A stretch of DNA of 64,000 bases from Rotaria socialis (taxonomy: Eukaryota > Rotifera > Eurotatoria > Philodinida > Philodinidae), in assembly GCA_905331475.1 (NCBI GenBank), contig CAJNYU010000114.1, positions 186,001 to 250,000 on the forward strand, in the 5' to 3' direction. A program made the translations under genes and the position numbers. The notes below the pieces were generated by a model. It worked only from the letters and a program-made list of their open reading frames with translations. It was not told the DNA's origin and did not search any database. The stretch's first letter is position 1. The number at the start of each line of letters is the position of its first letter. Shown one piece after another: positions 35,443 to 47,031 of the stretch.

Positions 35443-38400
35443 TCATGGTTGTTTTCCCCACAAAGGTGCCACACGTTGTTCGTCAGAAATCGAGCATGTT
35501 TCCACTTCTTTAACTATTTCGTCAAGAAAAATACGATGATATGTTTTGTTTGCGTACATGTCCATTGAAAGGGAAAATGCATCGAGAAACTGTTTAATGA
35601 GTTTGGAAAATATGTGTACTGAACGATCAAAACCATAGTTATGTATCAAATATTTCCATAGAATTTCAACATAAGCATTCTGACTTCCAAATAAACGAAA
35701 TGTACCTAATAATAGCGCGTCTTCTCCAATATTTTCTTGATTATCTACCATATAACAATTCGAAGAGAAAGCAAGAGCAATAATCAGAAGTTTAATGAGT
35801 ATTAGATCACAATTGAGTTTCTGACAAATAGATCTTGCGTGTTGCGTCAGTTCTGTGCCATATAATAGCGAGAATACTAATTCATTTTTAGGCGCATCAA
35901 ACATTCCTGATTCATGAACTATGCAAAGCAAGCCACCACAAACAAGACCAAGCAAATTACGATTCAATAGAGAATGTTGTTCAGCGCATGTAAGTATTTT
36001 AAAATCGGGCGTTGAACCTATAAATGATTGTACGCCATGATAAACTCCTAACATAATTCGTATCGCTTGAGATATACCATGCTGAGGATCAGATGCTGAT
36101 GTTTTCAACAGTGACATCGTGCGCCGCATTAGAAATATAGGACTAAATGCATCATACGCATGCACAACATTTGATATTACTACTCGCTCTGAATCATTGA
36201 GAGTTAAATAATTTCCATCAGATGGTCGATCTAATGCAGACGGTTTTGGTATTGTCTGAATGACATAAATTTATATGTGATTTCTATTAATTGAAAAAGT
36301 GATATGTGGAGTAGTTCGAAAAACAAAGCTGATTTTTTAACACAAAAATCTTTAATATAAGACAATAAAGATACATGAAATATTATATTTCACGCAATGC
36401 AATAGGATATCCTATATGCTTAGCTTTGTTTGTCTAGAGAATCTGCGTACATTATTACATTTCAGACGTGTAACGTTTTTCATACGAGTGCTAAATCTAA
36501 CTAGATGGTATTCAAATTTCACTCGAATACGAAATGCGATGCGAAGCAGGAATCTCGATCCAGGAAAAATCTTCAATTCAGAGAAATCTTGAATACTTTT
36601 TATGTCGACATGATGAAATTCATCACTGAGAAAACTCTATTCTTACTTAGCGATGTATTCTTAAAGATCGATTTCGATTGATCGATTAATTATCTCCATG
36701 ATTCATTATCTTAGATCAGCTGTAAATAAATAGACTATAGTGGCTAACATATGTTCATGACGTCACTTTAATTATCTCTTGACAAATTTCTTTCATTTTC
36801 GTGATTTTGGAACCACATTTGTGAGTAAACAAAAAGTCCGATGAAAAATTAGAAAAAAGATTTCTCAAGTTTGATCTTGATACTTCGATCTCACGTTTCA
36901 ATGAGTTTTCTACGATTTTTGGTTGTCGAGATCATCGCGACACAAAATGACGAAAACTATGCGTACGATCTCAAGTAAAAACTCGATGGTATTCAAGTTT
37001 CACTCGAATACGAAATGCGATGCGAAGCAGGAATCTCCATCCAGGAAAAATCTGCAATTCAGAGAAATCTTGAATACTTTTTATGTCGACATGATGAAAT
37101 TCATCACTCAGAAAACTCTATTCTTACTTAGCGATACATTCTTAAGGATCGATTTCGATTGNAAAAGTTGTATAAATAAAATAATTTATTTTTCTCAGAT
37201 AAATTCAATGTCCCCATGTCCCCATTGTTTAACAAATGTACAGAGAGTTGAATTTATATGAAAACCTTGTAAAAAGATGGAAGGAATAATTATCAATACA
37301 AAATTTTCTAAAGGCAGATCTCAACAAAAATTCTATTAAAAAAATTAAGAAAAAGCTATTCCAAACTCGCCTGCCACATATATATCAGTAAATTAGATTA
37401 TAAACGAAGACAAATAACACAAGTTCTACTATTCATTCAAAAAGTATCATGGAAAGTTTGAATAGGGAGCATTCTACACACGTAGTTGATTGTGTTGTTC
37501 TAGCGGCTCTTTGAAGATTTTAGTTCGTTCAAATTCTTGCTAACAATACTTTACCTCGCTTCAAATCAGTGTTTGATCATTTAGCAAAAACAGTGTTGAA
37601 AGAAAAATAGCACAGTCATATGAACGTCAATTAAAATAAGGCGTCAGAGTTTTTATGAATCTGACTCGAAAATTTCTATCATCGCAGTCGCAGGGCTCTT
37701 TATCCTAACTATAACAGATAGTCAAAAAGTGTATTACTATAATGAAGTGAGATTTCTCAATGCATCAATTCATGTGAAAAAAGTTTGTTAGCGCAGCCCC
37801 TTTGGGGCTAAAATGTGAAACTCACATATATCCCTTCGGCTTACTAAAATAATTCAAAATAGTTCATCTGAAAAATCTACCCTGATTTCCAAAACCTATA
37901 GTTAGATCATTGCCTATTTGCACTTATGTCTGTAATTGAGTATCAATTGTTAGCTCGTATATTTAACAAGGGCAGAGACTGGTTTCTATGGTCTGGAATG
38001 GGCAAACATTGCTTTTTTCGTGTAGTCTGTAATTGAAAAGGAAGAAATAGCAGCCTAATTAGTCAAGCTCCTAATTAGCACAATTTTAAACTCATTAATG
38101 TCTGTAATGGGGAGGGGGTGGGGAGCCGCAAAAATCTCGCCTTTAAACTTACACTCACCATTTTCTTCGAAAATATATGTGAGTTCCACAAAAATCCGAT
38201 TAATGAATAGAGCTTTGCTCCAAGAATACAGCGAAGCTCGATTATTCAATTCAGAAATTACCATGAATCTACTCAGTACTAAATTCTTACGCTAATTTCG
38301 CATCTAATATTGCGGTTTATATAAATCATCAATATATTTTTCAATTTCTACGTACCACCATAATCGGTTCTTGATTTTTGAACGCTTTCAATTTTCGTTT

Positions 38401-38724
38401 TTTACCTGGTAACACTTCTTTCCGAATCAAATCTGTACTCATTCCCATAGTAAAACATTTCATGAGACGACACGGTGGACAAAATTTTCTTGTAATTGTA
38501 TTTATTTCACAATGACCGCCATAAACACATCCAGGAAATTTCTATAAAAAAAATGTTAAGGAAAATAGATACGCACATATTTCTTAATAAATTCAAACTT
38601 TTGCACGAAGAGAATTACGACGGAAAAATGTTCGGCATGGAAAACAACATATTACTCCATAATTCATTATAAATGCACAATCTCCACACACTTGGCATTT
38701 ATTATATGCTTGAGTGAATTGCAT
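35443..38724 (-). CDS. Nuclear receptor C (tandem duplicate of B)
   Basis: Minus-strand exons 38599-38724, 38356-38541 and 35443-36255 join in phase 0 to 374 residues. Exons 2 and 3 have exactly the lengths of those in B (186 and 813 bp). Finger 1 uses Cys 10, 13, 27 and 30 (CQVC...CFPC; P-box CFPCRTFFRR) and finger 2 Cys 47, 53, 63 and 66, then CRLMKCFTMGMSTDLIRKE. The ligand-binding domain has STPDFKILTCAEQHSLLNRN and ends VAPLWGKQP. The start is odd: the ATG aligned with B's start (38758-38760) is followed in frame by TAA after five codons, so translation should begin at the in-frame ATG of 38722-38724, leaving a short N-terminus before finger 1. The 2.1-kb intron 2 holds a dispersed repeat, a 177-bp direct repeat and an N. 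Confidence 0.85.
36504..36680. repeat. 177-bp direct repeat, copy 1
   Basis: Matches 36985-37161 at a constant offset of 481 bp with only about eight mismatches. Confidence 0.9.
36985..37161. repeat. 177-bp direct repeat, copy 2, ending at an assembly N
   Basis: The match to copy 1 ends at 37161, directly before the single N at 37162. This suggests a recent duplication, an assembly join or both. Confidence 0.9.
37793..38193. mobile_element. MITE-like dispersed repeat, copy 2
   Basis: Within it, TGTGAAACTCACATATA (starting about 37816) and TATATGTGAGTTCCACA (ending about 38193) form imperfect terminal inverted repeats. A C-rich block (CAGCCCCTTTGGGGC) precedes the left one. The interior aligns with 10118-10470. 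It lies in the intron of receptor C, has no coding capacity and no clear target duplication. The superfamily is not assigned. Confidence 0.65.
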
Positions 38725-38775
38725 TGTTGTGCTTTTTCTTGGTTAATCAGTTGGAATCATTAATGTATTTTACGT

Positions 38776-39546
38776 CTACAATAGTATGAAAGCTTTTCTT
38801 TTTCTTTTTTTGTAATATACGATAATTACTCAAATAGATCTTTCTTTTAGCTATACAAACAGAAAAGCTATATTGGACTCTTTTAATCGAATTCACTTGA
38901 ATTTCTTACCAGAAGTAAAACTAAAGTAGCGAAATAAGATTTATATACTGCTAAAATCAATCACTAAATTAGGAATTAATTCATTTTTACTGAACATATT
39001 TTCGTAGCTGAAAACTGTAGGATCAACTAGAGTCATTCTGGATGTAATATTATACACTGATTACTTAGTTCAGTTGCTAATCAATTCGTTGATATATCAC
39101 TTGCTAACCATCGAATGTGAGAGTCGTTTTAGTCGAATCAATTTGCTGTCTTGCTAGAAAACAACATGTCACTTATATCCTCATCCAAACTAATAAATCC
39201 GAGTAAAAATTTACATCTAGAATTTCTCTAGTTAATTCAGTGATTATCTTTAATGAATGTTTTCGACTATATCCGAATTTGACGAAAATGTAATCTATGC
39301 TAGTCGGATATTTAAAAACCGGATTCTCATATAAACACAAGAAATAGTTTAGTTAAACGCCGAGTAGATAGTAAGGATGAGAAAATCTCGGTGAAGGTTA
39401 ATCGCAATTTTTAGTGCATTGAAATGAAAACTATTTTTCAATTTATCGTTCAACGCTTTTAATCAATAGATGATAATCTATCTATTTTATATGCAGTATT
39501 GTTAGATATTCATGATTGTTATTTTTTAAGAAATAAAAATACTTAC
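38776..39546 (-). other. 5'-UTR intron of receptor C
   Basis: Minus-strand donor GTAAGTATTTTTATTTC after 39547 and acceptor CTATTGTAG before 38775. The donor nearly matches that of receptor B. Confidence 0.55.
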
Positions 39547-39547
39547 A

Positions 39548-41597
39548 TTTTAATGACGTTTTAAATAAATATAGGTAACCAATGGAAATTACGTTGAAAA
39601 TTATGATTCAATGATTCTGAAAACAATAGTATTGGACGAATATAAAATTGTTTATTCTTAGTGTCATGCTGCATAGATATTTTACAGTCTGTTTTTTGCT
39701 CACAAGAAATTTTTACTCATTCTCAATATGGAAACTAGGGAGAGAGCAAAGATGCACCCGACCCAGCTCAAAACTAATAGTGTACTACACCAAGAGAGTT
39801 TATCATAATGAAAACGTTGTTCTGGAGCAAGAACATAAGATTAATGGAACAACGTGAACCGATGTCTTATTTTCTTGGATTACAGAGTCATCTGTGAAAA
39901 AATTAAAAATTCATGAATTTCTCAAACATAATTTATCATCATAGGAAAAATACAAATGAGAACTTTTTCCATCATAGAAATGTTTCGACTATTGAATTTC
40001 CGCGTATAAAAATAGTCGACTAACTTTTAAGAATAAAACATGAATAATTTTTTCTCGAGTCATTTATTTCAAGTAATTATAAAATATAGTCTAATAACTT
40101 GAAAAAAACCTGTGCAATATTTATTTTGTTATTCCTGAAACTCATAAGTCGGGAGTCTTCATTCAGCGAAATATAAATTAGAAAAAATGTAAAAAGTCAA
40201 ACGGGCGATATTAAAATATTCTACACGCATAGTTTAATTAAAAAGAACACGTTCGCGTGCCTTTCTTTTAAGATTAATTAATTTCTAAGTCGTGCGTATG
40301 AAGGATCTTGAGTTTAATCCATTAGTCCATAATTTACCCATTGACTAGAAACGATTTAGAACTATGAGTAGTTGTCCTTAGTTGTCGATGAAAAACAAAA
40401 GGATGAGTATAGTTAAAAAGATCTTCAGTTTTCTTGAGATTGTTTAGCGTTTGATCGATTCATATTTTGAAAACACTTGTGCAAAAATACAGTTTTATGC
40501 TAAATAATTTATAACATTAGCTTCTTTTTACTAAATGGAATACAATTGATAATGTGTTTTTTGAGAATTTTTTATGATTCCTTATAGTGTATTTCACCCT
40601 TATTCAGCTTTCGTTTAAATTGGACAAGAAAAAACACAAAGTCTCAACAATGATTAAAATACAAAATTGTTTCGCCAGTCTTGTTCATACCGCGTGAAAA
40701 TTAGTACGATACAAAATCATTAGTTAAATTTTCTTTTTGTTTTCTTCGACAAAATATTGCATGTCATACCCATCGACGCAAGTGTATTACATTCTCACGA
40801 GAAATAATCCCCGTTCTTTAAACATCTACACTCACTGAAATAGAATATATACGAGAAGAAGAATGGAATGATTGTAAGCGTGATAGAATGAAACTGAGAG
40901 AAGACGAGAGAACATAATTATGGCAGGACAGATATTTCCTGACATAACATTCATTAAAACATGTCAACAAAAGCTTACTTTCACTACTATAAAAACAAAA
41001 CAATATGCTAATTGATTTGTTAAGTATGTCTTCGCTGCATTAAACTGATCATTTTAAAAGCTTGAGATTTATTTTACACACTCACTGGTTTATAGAATAT
41101 TTTATTAGTTCATCGACGAATTTAACTAATCTATTTGCAAACGTTCTTTTTATGCTCAATGAATAGCTAATTGATGCACATGAAGTACAATTACGAGACT
41201 CACTCCTGCGTATGAATATTCGCATCGTGTGCAGAATAGTTAAGAACAAAACAGGTGATTGTTTAAACCTTTGATTCAGTAGAGTCATTTACTCTCAATT
41301 TGCTTATTTAGAAGACTAGCGTAATCTATACTAGCGTCAATTACTGGTCGAATTTATGAGTAGTAATATTAATATTAATCATTATTACGTTTACTTTTTG
41401 ATAAGTTATTATGTTCGATAAAAGTATGTTCCCATGATTCACATATATGTCAAACTTGAAACTTGAATTCAATTGAAACTTGAAATTTTCAATTTTCAAT
41501 TTTTAAACCAATAGTATTCTGAAGAATCGTGACTCACACATATATCGCTATGAGTTGAAAGTTGATATTTTCTATTTTCAACTGAATGCAAGTTTCA
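39548..41597. other. Intergenic interval upstream of receptor C
   Basis: Contains the segment 39875-40720 homologous to the region upstream of receptor B. The remainder up to the hAT element is AT-rich and unrecognised; frames at 40818-41003 and 41082-41288 carry no known domain. Confidence 0.45.
39875..40720. repeat. Duplicated upstream segment of receptor C (pairs with 34190-34930)
   Basis: Colinear, diverged match to the region upstream of receptor B; part of the B/C tandem segmental duplication. Confidence 0.6.
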
Positions 41598-41645
41598 AGT
41601 TTGACTAGGGTTGCCAACCGTACCCCATTTGGGGGTACAGTACTC

Positions 41646-42045
41646 CATCTGCGCGTTTCAATGTTACGACTACTATCATCCATATTTTGGTTGAAATTCA
41701 GAAAATTTCTGCCTCTTTCTTCGACATTTACTATTGATAAAGAGGTGACGCTTTACGAGTCCCATGATGAAGATAATCTCATTCACAAACCGACGATCGA
41801 AATCATGAAAGAGAAATGGAATATCGGTCTGATCAACTTTGGACTTTTCTTCTTGCAAAGTCGAAACCAATGTGTATTGAAATGCACAAAATTATTTCTT
41901 ATGTGTACTCAATTCCTTGCTTAAATGCATTTGTCGAAGGCATTTTTAGTTATATGAAAAGCGCATGGACAGTCAGTCGGAATTTGATGGTGAATGAAAG
42001 GATAGCTGCTGAATTGAAAATCAGATTGAATAGTACTATGACCCA
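41646..42045 (+). pseudogene. hAT transposase C-terminal (dimerisation) fragment
   Basis: Two overlapping frames carry pieces of one protein, so there is at least one frameshift. The second frame (41816-42045) contains YSIPCLNAFVEGIFSYMK and, further on, RNLMVNERIAAELKIRLN. This is the pattern of the hAT dimerisation region (SIPxSNAxVERxFS...RN...L..EL.I). The catalytic part is absent. It is cut off by the GC-richer insertion at 42042. Confidence 0.8.
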
Positions 42046-42335
42046 GGTCGAGCAGCCGGCCTGGAAACGGCCGGTTCCAGTTAGTTCCGTTGATTTTGTG
42101 CGCAGTATTCCGATTGGAAAATTTTCGGATTGTTTCCGCTGATTTCCGATCAATTCCTGCCGAAAACCACTTGAATTTGACAGGAATCCGCCGGAAAAGT
42201 CCGGCCGTATTTTTGACCGGAATACTGCTTCCATGTTCCAGCGATTTCCCGTATTTTTCTGCCGGATATGGTGACTTTCTCGCATATTTTCTGGAGTATC
42301 CGACGGGATCCGCTGGCCGGAATGTTCGACCAGGG
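42042..42335. mobile_element. GC-richer element nested in the hAT remnant
   Basis: About 294 bp, clearly richer in G+C and in CCGG than its surroundings. Its ends are inverted: CCCAGGTCGAGCAGCCGGCC on the left and GGCCGGAATGTTCGACCAGG on the right. It holds many CCGGAAT and TTCCGG motifs. Long open frames on both strands reflect the lack of AT-rich stop codons and have no recognisable domain. No clear target duplication was found. Confidence 0.6.
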
Positions 42336-42733
42336 GACATGTGAAGATTTTTTTCTTTTGCTCAAACACAACCGCAACTGATAAAGTGTGCCAAAAGTCA
42401 ATAAAAATACAGTTTCGAAAAAAGCGCGCAACAGTTAGTGTAAATATAAATCGAGAAGGTTCGCTTTGAGTTAGCATTGTTTTATTATGATTGAATTGAA
42501 TATATATAGGTCAAAATGAAATTTTATTGTGAACATATTTATTAGAAAATAAAGATTTCAATTGGAAAGCTAGGTTTTATAGTAAAACGAAAAACTGAGA
42601 ATGCCCTTTGCGGATTGAAAGTAGTTTTAGAAATTGATTTCCGCCGCCGATGACCAGTGTGAAAGATGTAAACTACGTACCTCACGAATGCACCCCATTT
42701 GGGACCTGAACAGCTGGCAGCACTGAGTTTGAC

Positions 42734-45093
42734 ACTACTGATGATCAATGCTCATTTTCACTATTACGAAAGAGAAACAATGAGGTTTTATTTTGAATAA
42801 TTAGTTTCGCATGCTTGAAGACATTCAAAAAACTACTACGACTCGAGTATTTTTCAATAGCAATGCCCATTTTGCGGTTTGCATTTATAATTAGTTTTCA
42901 CGTGCCCTATTCAAATTAATTACACGACATATTTTTAGTGTGAAATAAAGATTATTAGAATGCGTAAATAAATATTCTCTTTCGTCGTTTTCATTTCTCA
43001 CATATGAACACGCACTCTGAAAAGATTCTTCAACAAAATGTGGTACAAAAGTCTTTTGGAAAAATGTCAAACACTGCTATATAACATGATCGACGTTTGT
43101 ACATCATTCATGCGTTTCTGTCTCAGGAAGAGCAATATCTGAGCTACAAATTTTGCAGCAGACGCATGTTTCTACAACGAACTTGACAAGAAGAAAACGT
43201 TAAAAACTAAATGCCTATCCAAATGTTCTCACAAGTTCACCATCAACAAACGTAAGCTTCCAATTACTACTAGTTTGATTGAAATTACAAGACAAATAGT
43301 AAAGTAAGGCCAATGATGGTTTTTGTAACGCCAATACGTGATGTCCTTTTAAATGATGTATTCGAAGTTAAATTTAGTTTTAGGCTTCGTTAAAATTGTG
43401 CCTAAATTCCCGGGACTAAATTTGTTTCTATGAAATGACAAAAGAATAGAACTTAGCTCATTCAGCGTTTCTAACGGCAGCGTCCGATATTTTCGTCAAA
43501 TGACAGTTATTGTATTAGGACTCAAATTTTCAAATATATCCGTTTTCAAATTGCAAGAAAAAACGTTTTCAGAGGCGGTTGATTGGGAGCCTTTCTTTCT
43601 GTTGAGATTCGTTTTTTAGCAAAAATATGTCTGTTAGAAAATTTGGTAACTCAGACATCGCTCTTCCTCAGAAACAAAAGACTGATTAATTCAGAAATCG
43701 GTAATATCGCGAAACACCGATTGGCATTTTTCAAAAAGACATTTGTGCCACTTATTATGCCAACCATCATACGACATTTTTTAGGAGAGAAACAAATTTA
43801 GTTAAAATCATATGGTATTAAACAAGAAACGCCGATGCACGTTCTCTTTCATTTAACATTGCGACTGTTATGTTCTCGCTAAGTTTGCCTTTGACTTTGG
43901 CATTTTTTTTTATTCTTTTATGTTTATTCTCAATTCTCAAATCCTCCCAGTATACTTAGTGATACGAAATATGATCATCATCTATTCCTATCACAACGCA
44001 ATATTACGGTGTCGTTGTTTATTCCGCTAATTGATAATTTCTGTATTTCAAACTCACTGACAGAAGTTTAAATGAATTTGTAAATATTTGTTATGTCGAA
44101 GCAGCAGACAATATTGACGTCAAACTTGTATCAATATTTGAAGCACTGGCGAGCTTGAAAATCACAATCACTATTAAGTACTATTGCGCACAATATAATA
44201 TAGACATCCTAGTCTACAAAAGCGTTTCAAAGCAAATTCCAAAACAAAATATGAATGCCAATATTGAATTTACATCATATAATTTTGTTTTTGTTCTTCA
44301 GAATCTTTCCGCCTGTAACATATACATTTGGTTGTCCTTGTACATAGTTTATAAACAACATTTAAGCTTGATGAAAGAGTTCAACATTGAATATCTTTGC
44401 GTGATCTCAACCACATGTTCATTAAAGCATTCGCTGGGATCTTTTCAATAGAAAAGGTCATCATTTTCAAAAACTGCTAATTGCAAAGCTTTTCTGATTG
44501 CATCGTAATTTAGAAAAAAATTCTGAATTTTAAGTTTTTGATCTGACAATTTCGATGCTAAAATAATTTTCTGTCACTATATTTTTAAACGTCTCTGAGA
44601 TCCTATTAGTTGATAATATTAAAATTGAAGTTACTTCCTATTTGAACAAGATTATTATTAAATATTAAATAGCATTTACGAGAAAATTCCACAATAAGAG
44701 TAGATTTCATCATGTTTGAATGCTTTCTTTAAGAGCACTTTTGTGTGTCCATAGTAAACTCTGGGCTATTCTTAGAGATGAATGACAAGCTATTAGGAAT
44801 GTAAAATATTAACAAAGCTCATTTTGCATCATCAAATATTCTATTGTGACTGACCGTTTGATAAGAAATTTACAACATATAATATTGCATTTTCCATAAT
44901 TTATGTTTATTTTTCTGTTAGGTTATAAGTAACTGATTGATGACAAATAGGCTTCATTCTTTCAACAATAGTAAAGCCTATTTTTACCTTCTATTCTCAA
45001 TATTTTAGGATGACTAGCAAATGTTTGTTTTTCTATATTTACAGATTTCAAATGAAAATTTCATCGTGCGTTTTAGATTGAAACTCCGAATCA
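42734..45093. other. Intergenic interval before the GPCR
   Basis: AT-rich. Frames at 43583-43801 and 44155-44451 lack an ATG at their start and have no recognisable domain. The GPCR promoter should be in the right-hand part. Confidence 0.4.
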
Positions 45094-46107
45094 ATGTTTA
45101 ACGCGTCACACAATCCATCGTTGAATGAGGATTTGAAAAACGTCGCCACTATTTTTACAATCGTTACCATCTTATTAGCTCTTTTAACTATTCTTTTGGA
45201 TTTATCCATTTTAGCTCGTCTAATTTGTCATGGTAAACTTAGAAAGTGTATGTCCAGAAGTAAGAGCCGTCGCGTAGGCCTTCTCCATTCGACGAATACC
45301 TATATTCATGTTATCGGTTGTACAACAACATTTCTCTTGATTTCTATTCGAACTTTATTTGGCGATTTTTATACAGATAATAAATTCGAGAGTGTTCCTT
45401 CGCGGCATTGTCGTTTGCTAAATTGTTTAATGTCTATGTTTTCAGCAGGTATATATGGTTCTTGTTTTCTACATGCACTTTTTCGTTTCTGGCGCACAGT
45501 AAAATCTAAACAACGCTTATTGAGACAATTTACATACAATATTCGACTGATTATTGTTCATTGGATAATAATTATGATACTGTCTATTCCTGTTTGGTTT
45601 CGTTCAGTTTATTTATCGTCGGAAAACTATTGTTTCAATCGCTTTAGTGATACATGGTCATCAGTATATATCTCGATCATATTTGTTGCAATACCTGTAT
45701 CTGGCATTTTTATTGTTTACATGGAAATTGTTTTCTACATGAAACAGCATTGGCAATCAAGAGAACGACTGAGACGAATGAAACGTGATGTCATAACTAT
45801 TAAAAGAATTATTCTATTAGTTATTGTTCTGTTGGCTACTAGTAGCGCTGCAATTATCCTTTGGTTATTAATGTTTGTTCAAAAACGTATGCATCGACTA
45901 TCCTATCGTCTTCTTTGTTTTATGGCTGTAGTCGACTTGCTAACGTGCAGTGTTACTTTATTAAGTGTTTCTCCTCAATTGAGACGTGCAATAAAATTAA
46001 CGGCGCATCGTCGAAAACGGGAACATTCAAATAATGACTCAGTTGGTAGTCCAAGTGAAATGAACGTTGTAGATAGTATACCGCTCAACGATATATTTAA
46101 TTTTTGA
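45094..46107 (+). CDS. Rhodopsin-like G-protein-coupled receptor (orphan)
   Basis: Single-exon, 337-residue plasma-membrane protein with seven hydrophobic segments. TM1 contains TIFTIVTILLALLTILLDL, TM2 VIGCTTTFLLISI, TM3 SMFSAGIYGSCFLHALF, TM4 LIIVHWIIIMILSIPVWF, TM5 VYISIIFVAIPVSGIFIVY, TM6 ILLVIVLLATSSAAIILWLL and TM7 LLCFMAVVDLLTCSVTLLS. A Cys before TM3 (HCRLLNC) and one in loop 2 (NYCFNRF) could form the usual disulphide. The DRY motif is replaced by FRFWR, and NPxxY by a Ser-Val-Ser-Pro-Gln stretch. The N-terminus has an NxS site (Asn-Ala-Ser) and the C-tail is Ser-rich. Ligand unknown; the divergent motifs suggest a lineage-expanded orphan family. Confidence 0.8.
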   Translation: MFNASHNPSLNEDLKNVATIFTIVTILLALLTILLDLSILARLICHGKLRKCMSRSKSRRVGLLHSTNTYIHVIGCTTTFLLISIRTLFGDFYTDNKFESVPSRHCRLLNCLMSMFSAGIYGSCFLHALFRFWRTVKSKQRLLRQFTYNIRLIIVHWIIIMILSIPVWFRSVYLSSENYCFNRFSDTWSSVYISIIFVAIPVSGIFIVYMEIVFYMKQHWQSRERLRRMKRDVITIKRIILLVIVLLATSSAAIILWLLMFVQKRMHRLSYRLLCFMAVVDLLTCSVTLLSVSPQLRRAIKLTAHRRKREHSNNDSVGSPSEMNVVDSIPLNDIFNF

Positions 46108-47031
46108 AGTGGAAGAAAGACAAACCATGCATGGTATTTGGCGTAGAAACGATAATCGTACCTTGTATTATAGTGGATCTTGATTTCTGTCTCTTAATGT
46201 CTTGATTAAATTTATAAAGAAAAAAAATGAGCATAGTTTCAATTGATGTGTTAGCAGTTCTATTATACGATGTCTTATTAAAATTTAATAGAAGACAATG
46301 AACCATAGTCTTTGGCCTGCATTTACACCACGTACATAATTTCATTACTAAGTAAAATATTTTGTCTCATAGCGATGTAGGATGATATATTTGTAATTTG
46401 GAACTTCTATATACTTTATAGTGATATAGCAATATTTACTATAGTACCCGCATGTTATTGAATCAAATCATGTGCTCTTTCAATCTTGGATATGAGTAGA
46501 TGTAATGGTGAGGGTATGGTGTTTGTGTGTATGTAATTATTGTCCCTGTCCTAACCTCAAATTCAGAACATCAGGTCCTTCGACATTCTACGCAGCAGTA
46601 AAAGATACAGTCACTAATTGTGAAACTTTGGTTATTTTTTGGCGGTCAATGAGTTTGAATACAGTATGGACGGAAATCCCGATCTTCCTTTAGTTATCTA
46701 TCACCAATAACAATATTAGAACTCGTAAAGTTCAAGTACTCTTGGTTGTACATCGCCGATATAACCAATGATAGAAGTAGAGTCGTTACTAAATCAGCAT
46801 TTTTATTGACTAGATTAAAAATCATTGAGGAATTAAAAAATCGAAGGAGTAAAACGTCGCAAATTAAAATTTAAAAGAAGAAGAGAATTTCAGCGAGACA
46901 GTTGCAAATGCACCGTAATTGCATTTTTCATCAGTTTACTATCTTTTCAATCGAACCTAATTTAGCTGCTCGTGTTGTTGGTAAGTTCAAAAAAAGTGGA
47001 TTCATTTCAGAATACATACATAATATACTTA
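46108..47031. other. Intergenic interval after the GPCR
   Basis: Presumed GPCR 3' UTR followed by AT-rich sequence. A frame at 46505-46693 is unrecognised. Confidence 0.4.

Larger units (their letters stand above)
41606..42725 (+). mobile_element. Decayed hAT transposon with 8-bp target duplication
   Basis: Ends are degenerate inverted repeats: TAGGGTTGCCAAC on the left and, read inward, CAGTGCTGCCAGC on the right, each followed by a block containing CCCATTTGGG or its complement. The flanks carry an identical 8-bp duplication, AGTTTGAC (41598-41605 and 42726-42733). The interior keeps only the C-terminal part of a hAT transposase and a GC-richer insertion, so this is an internally deleted copy. 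Confidence 0.88.

Noticed and set aside
36923-37261. 112-codon frame spanning the N in intron 2 of receptor C
   Set aside because: Consists largely of the direct repeat and an ambiguous codon; no protein similarity recognised.
42090-42477. Long overlapping open frames on both strands in the GC-richer insert
   Set aside because: They are open because the insert lacks AT-rich stop codons; no domain, and they overlap each other in several frames.
43583-44451. Open frames of 72 and 98 codons upstream of the GPCR
   Set aside because: Neither starts with ATG, no domain is visible, and no splice sites link them to a gene.
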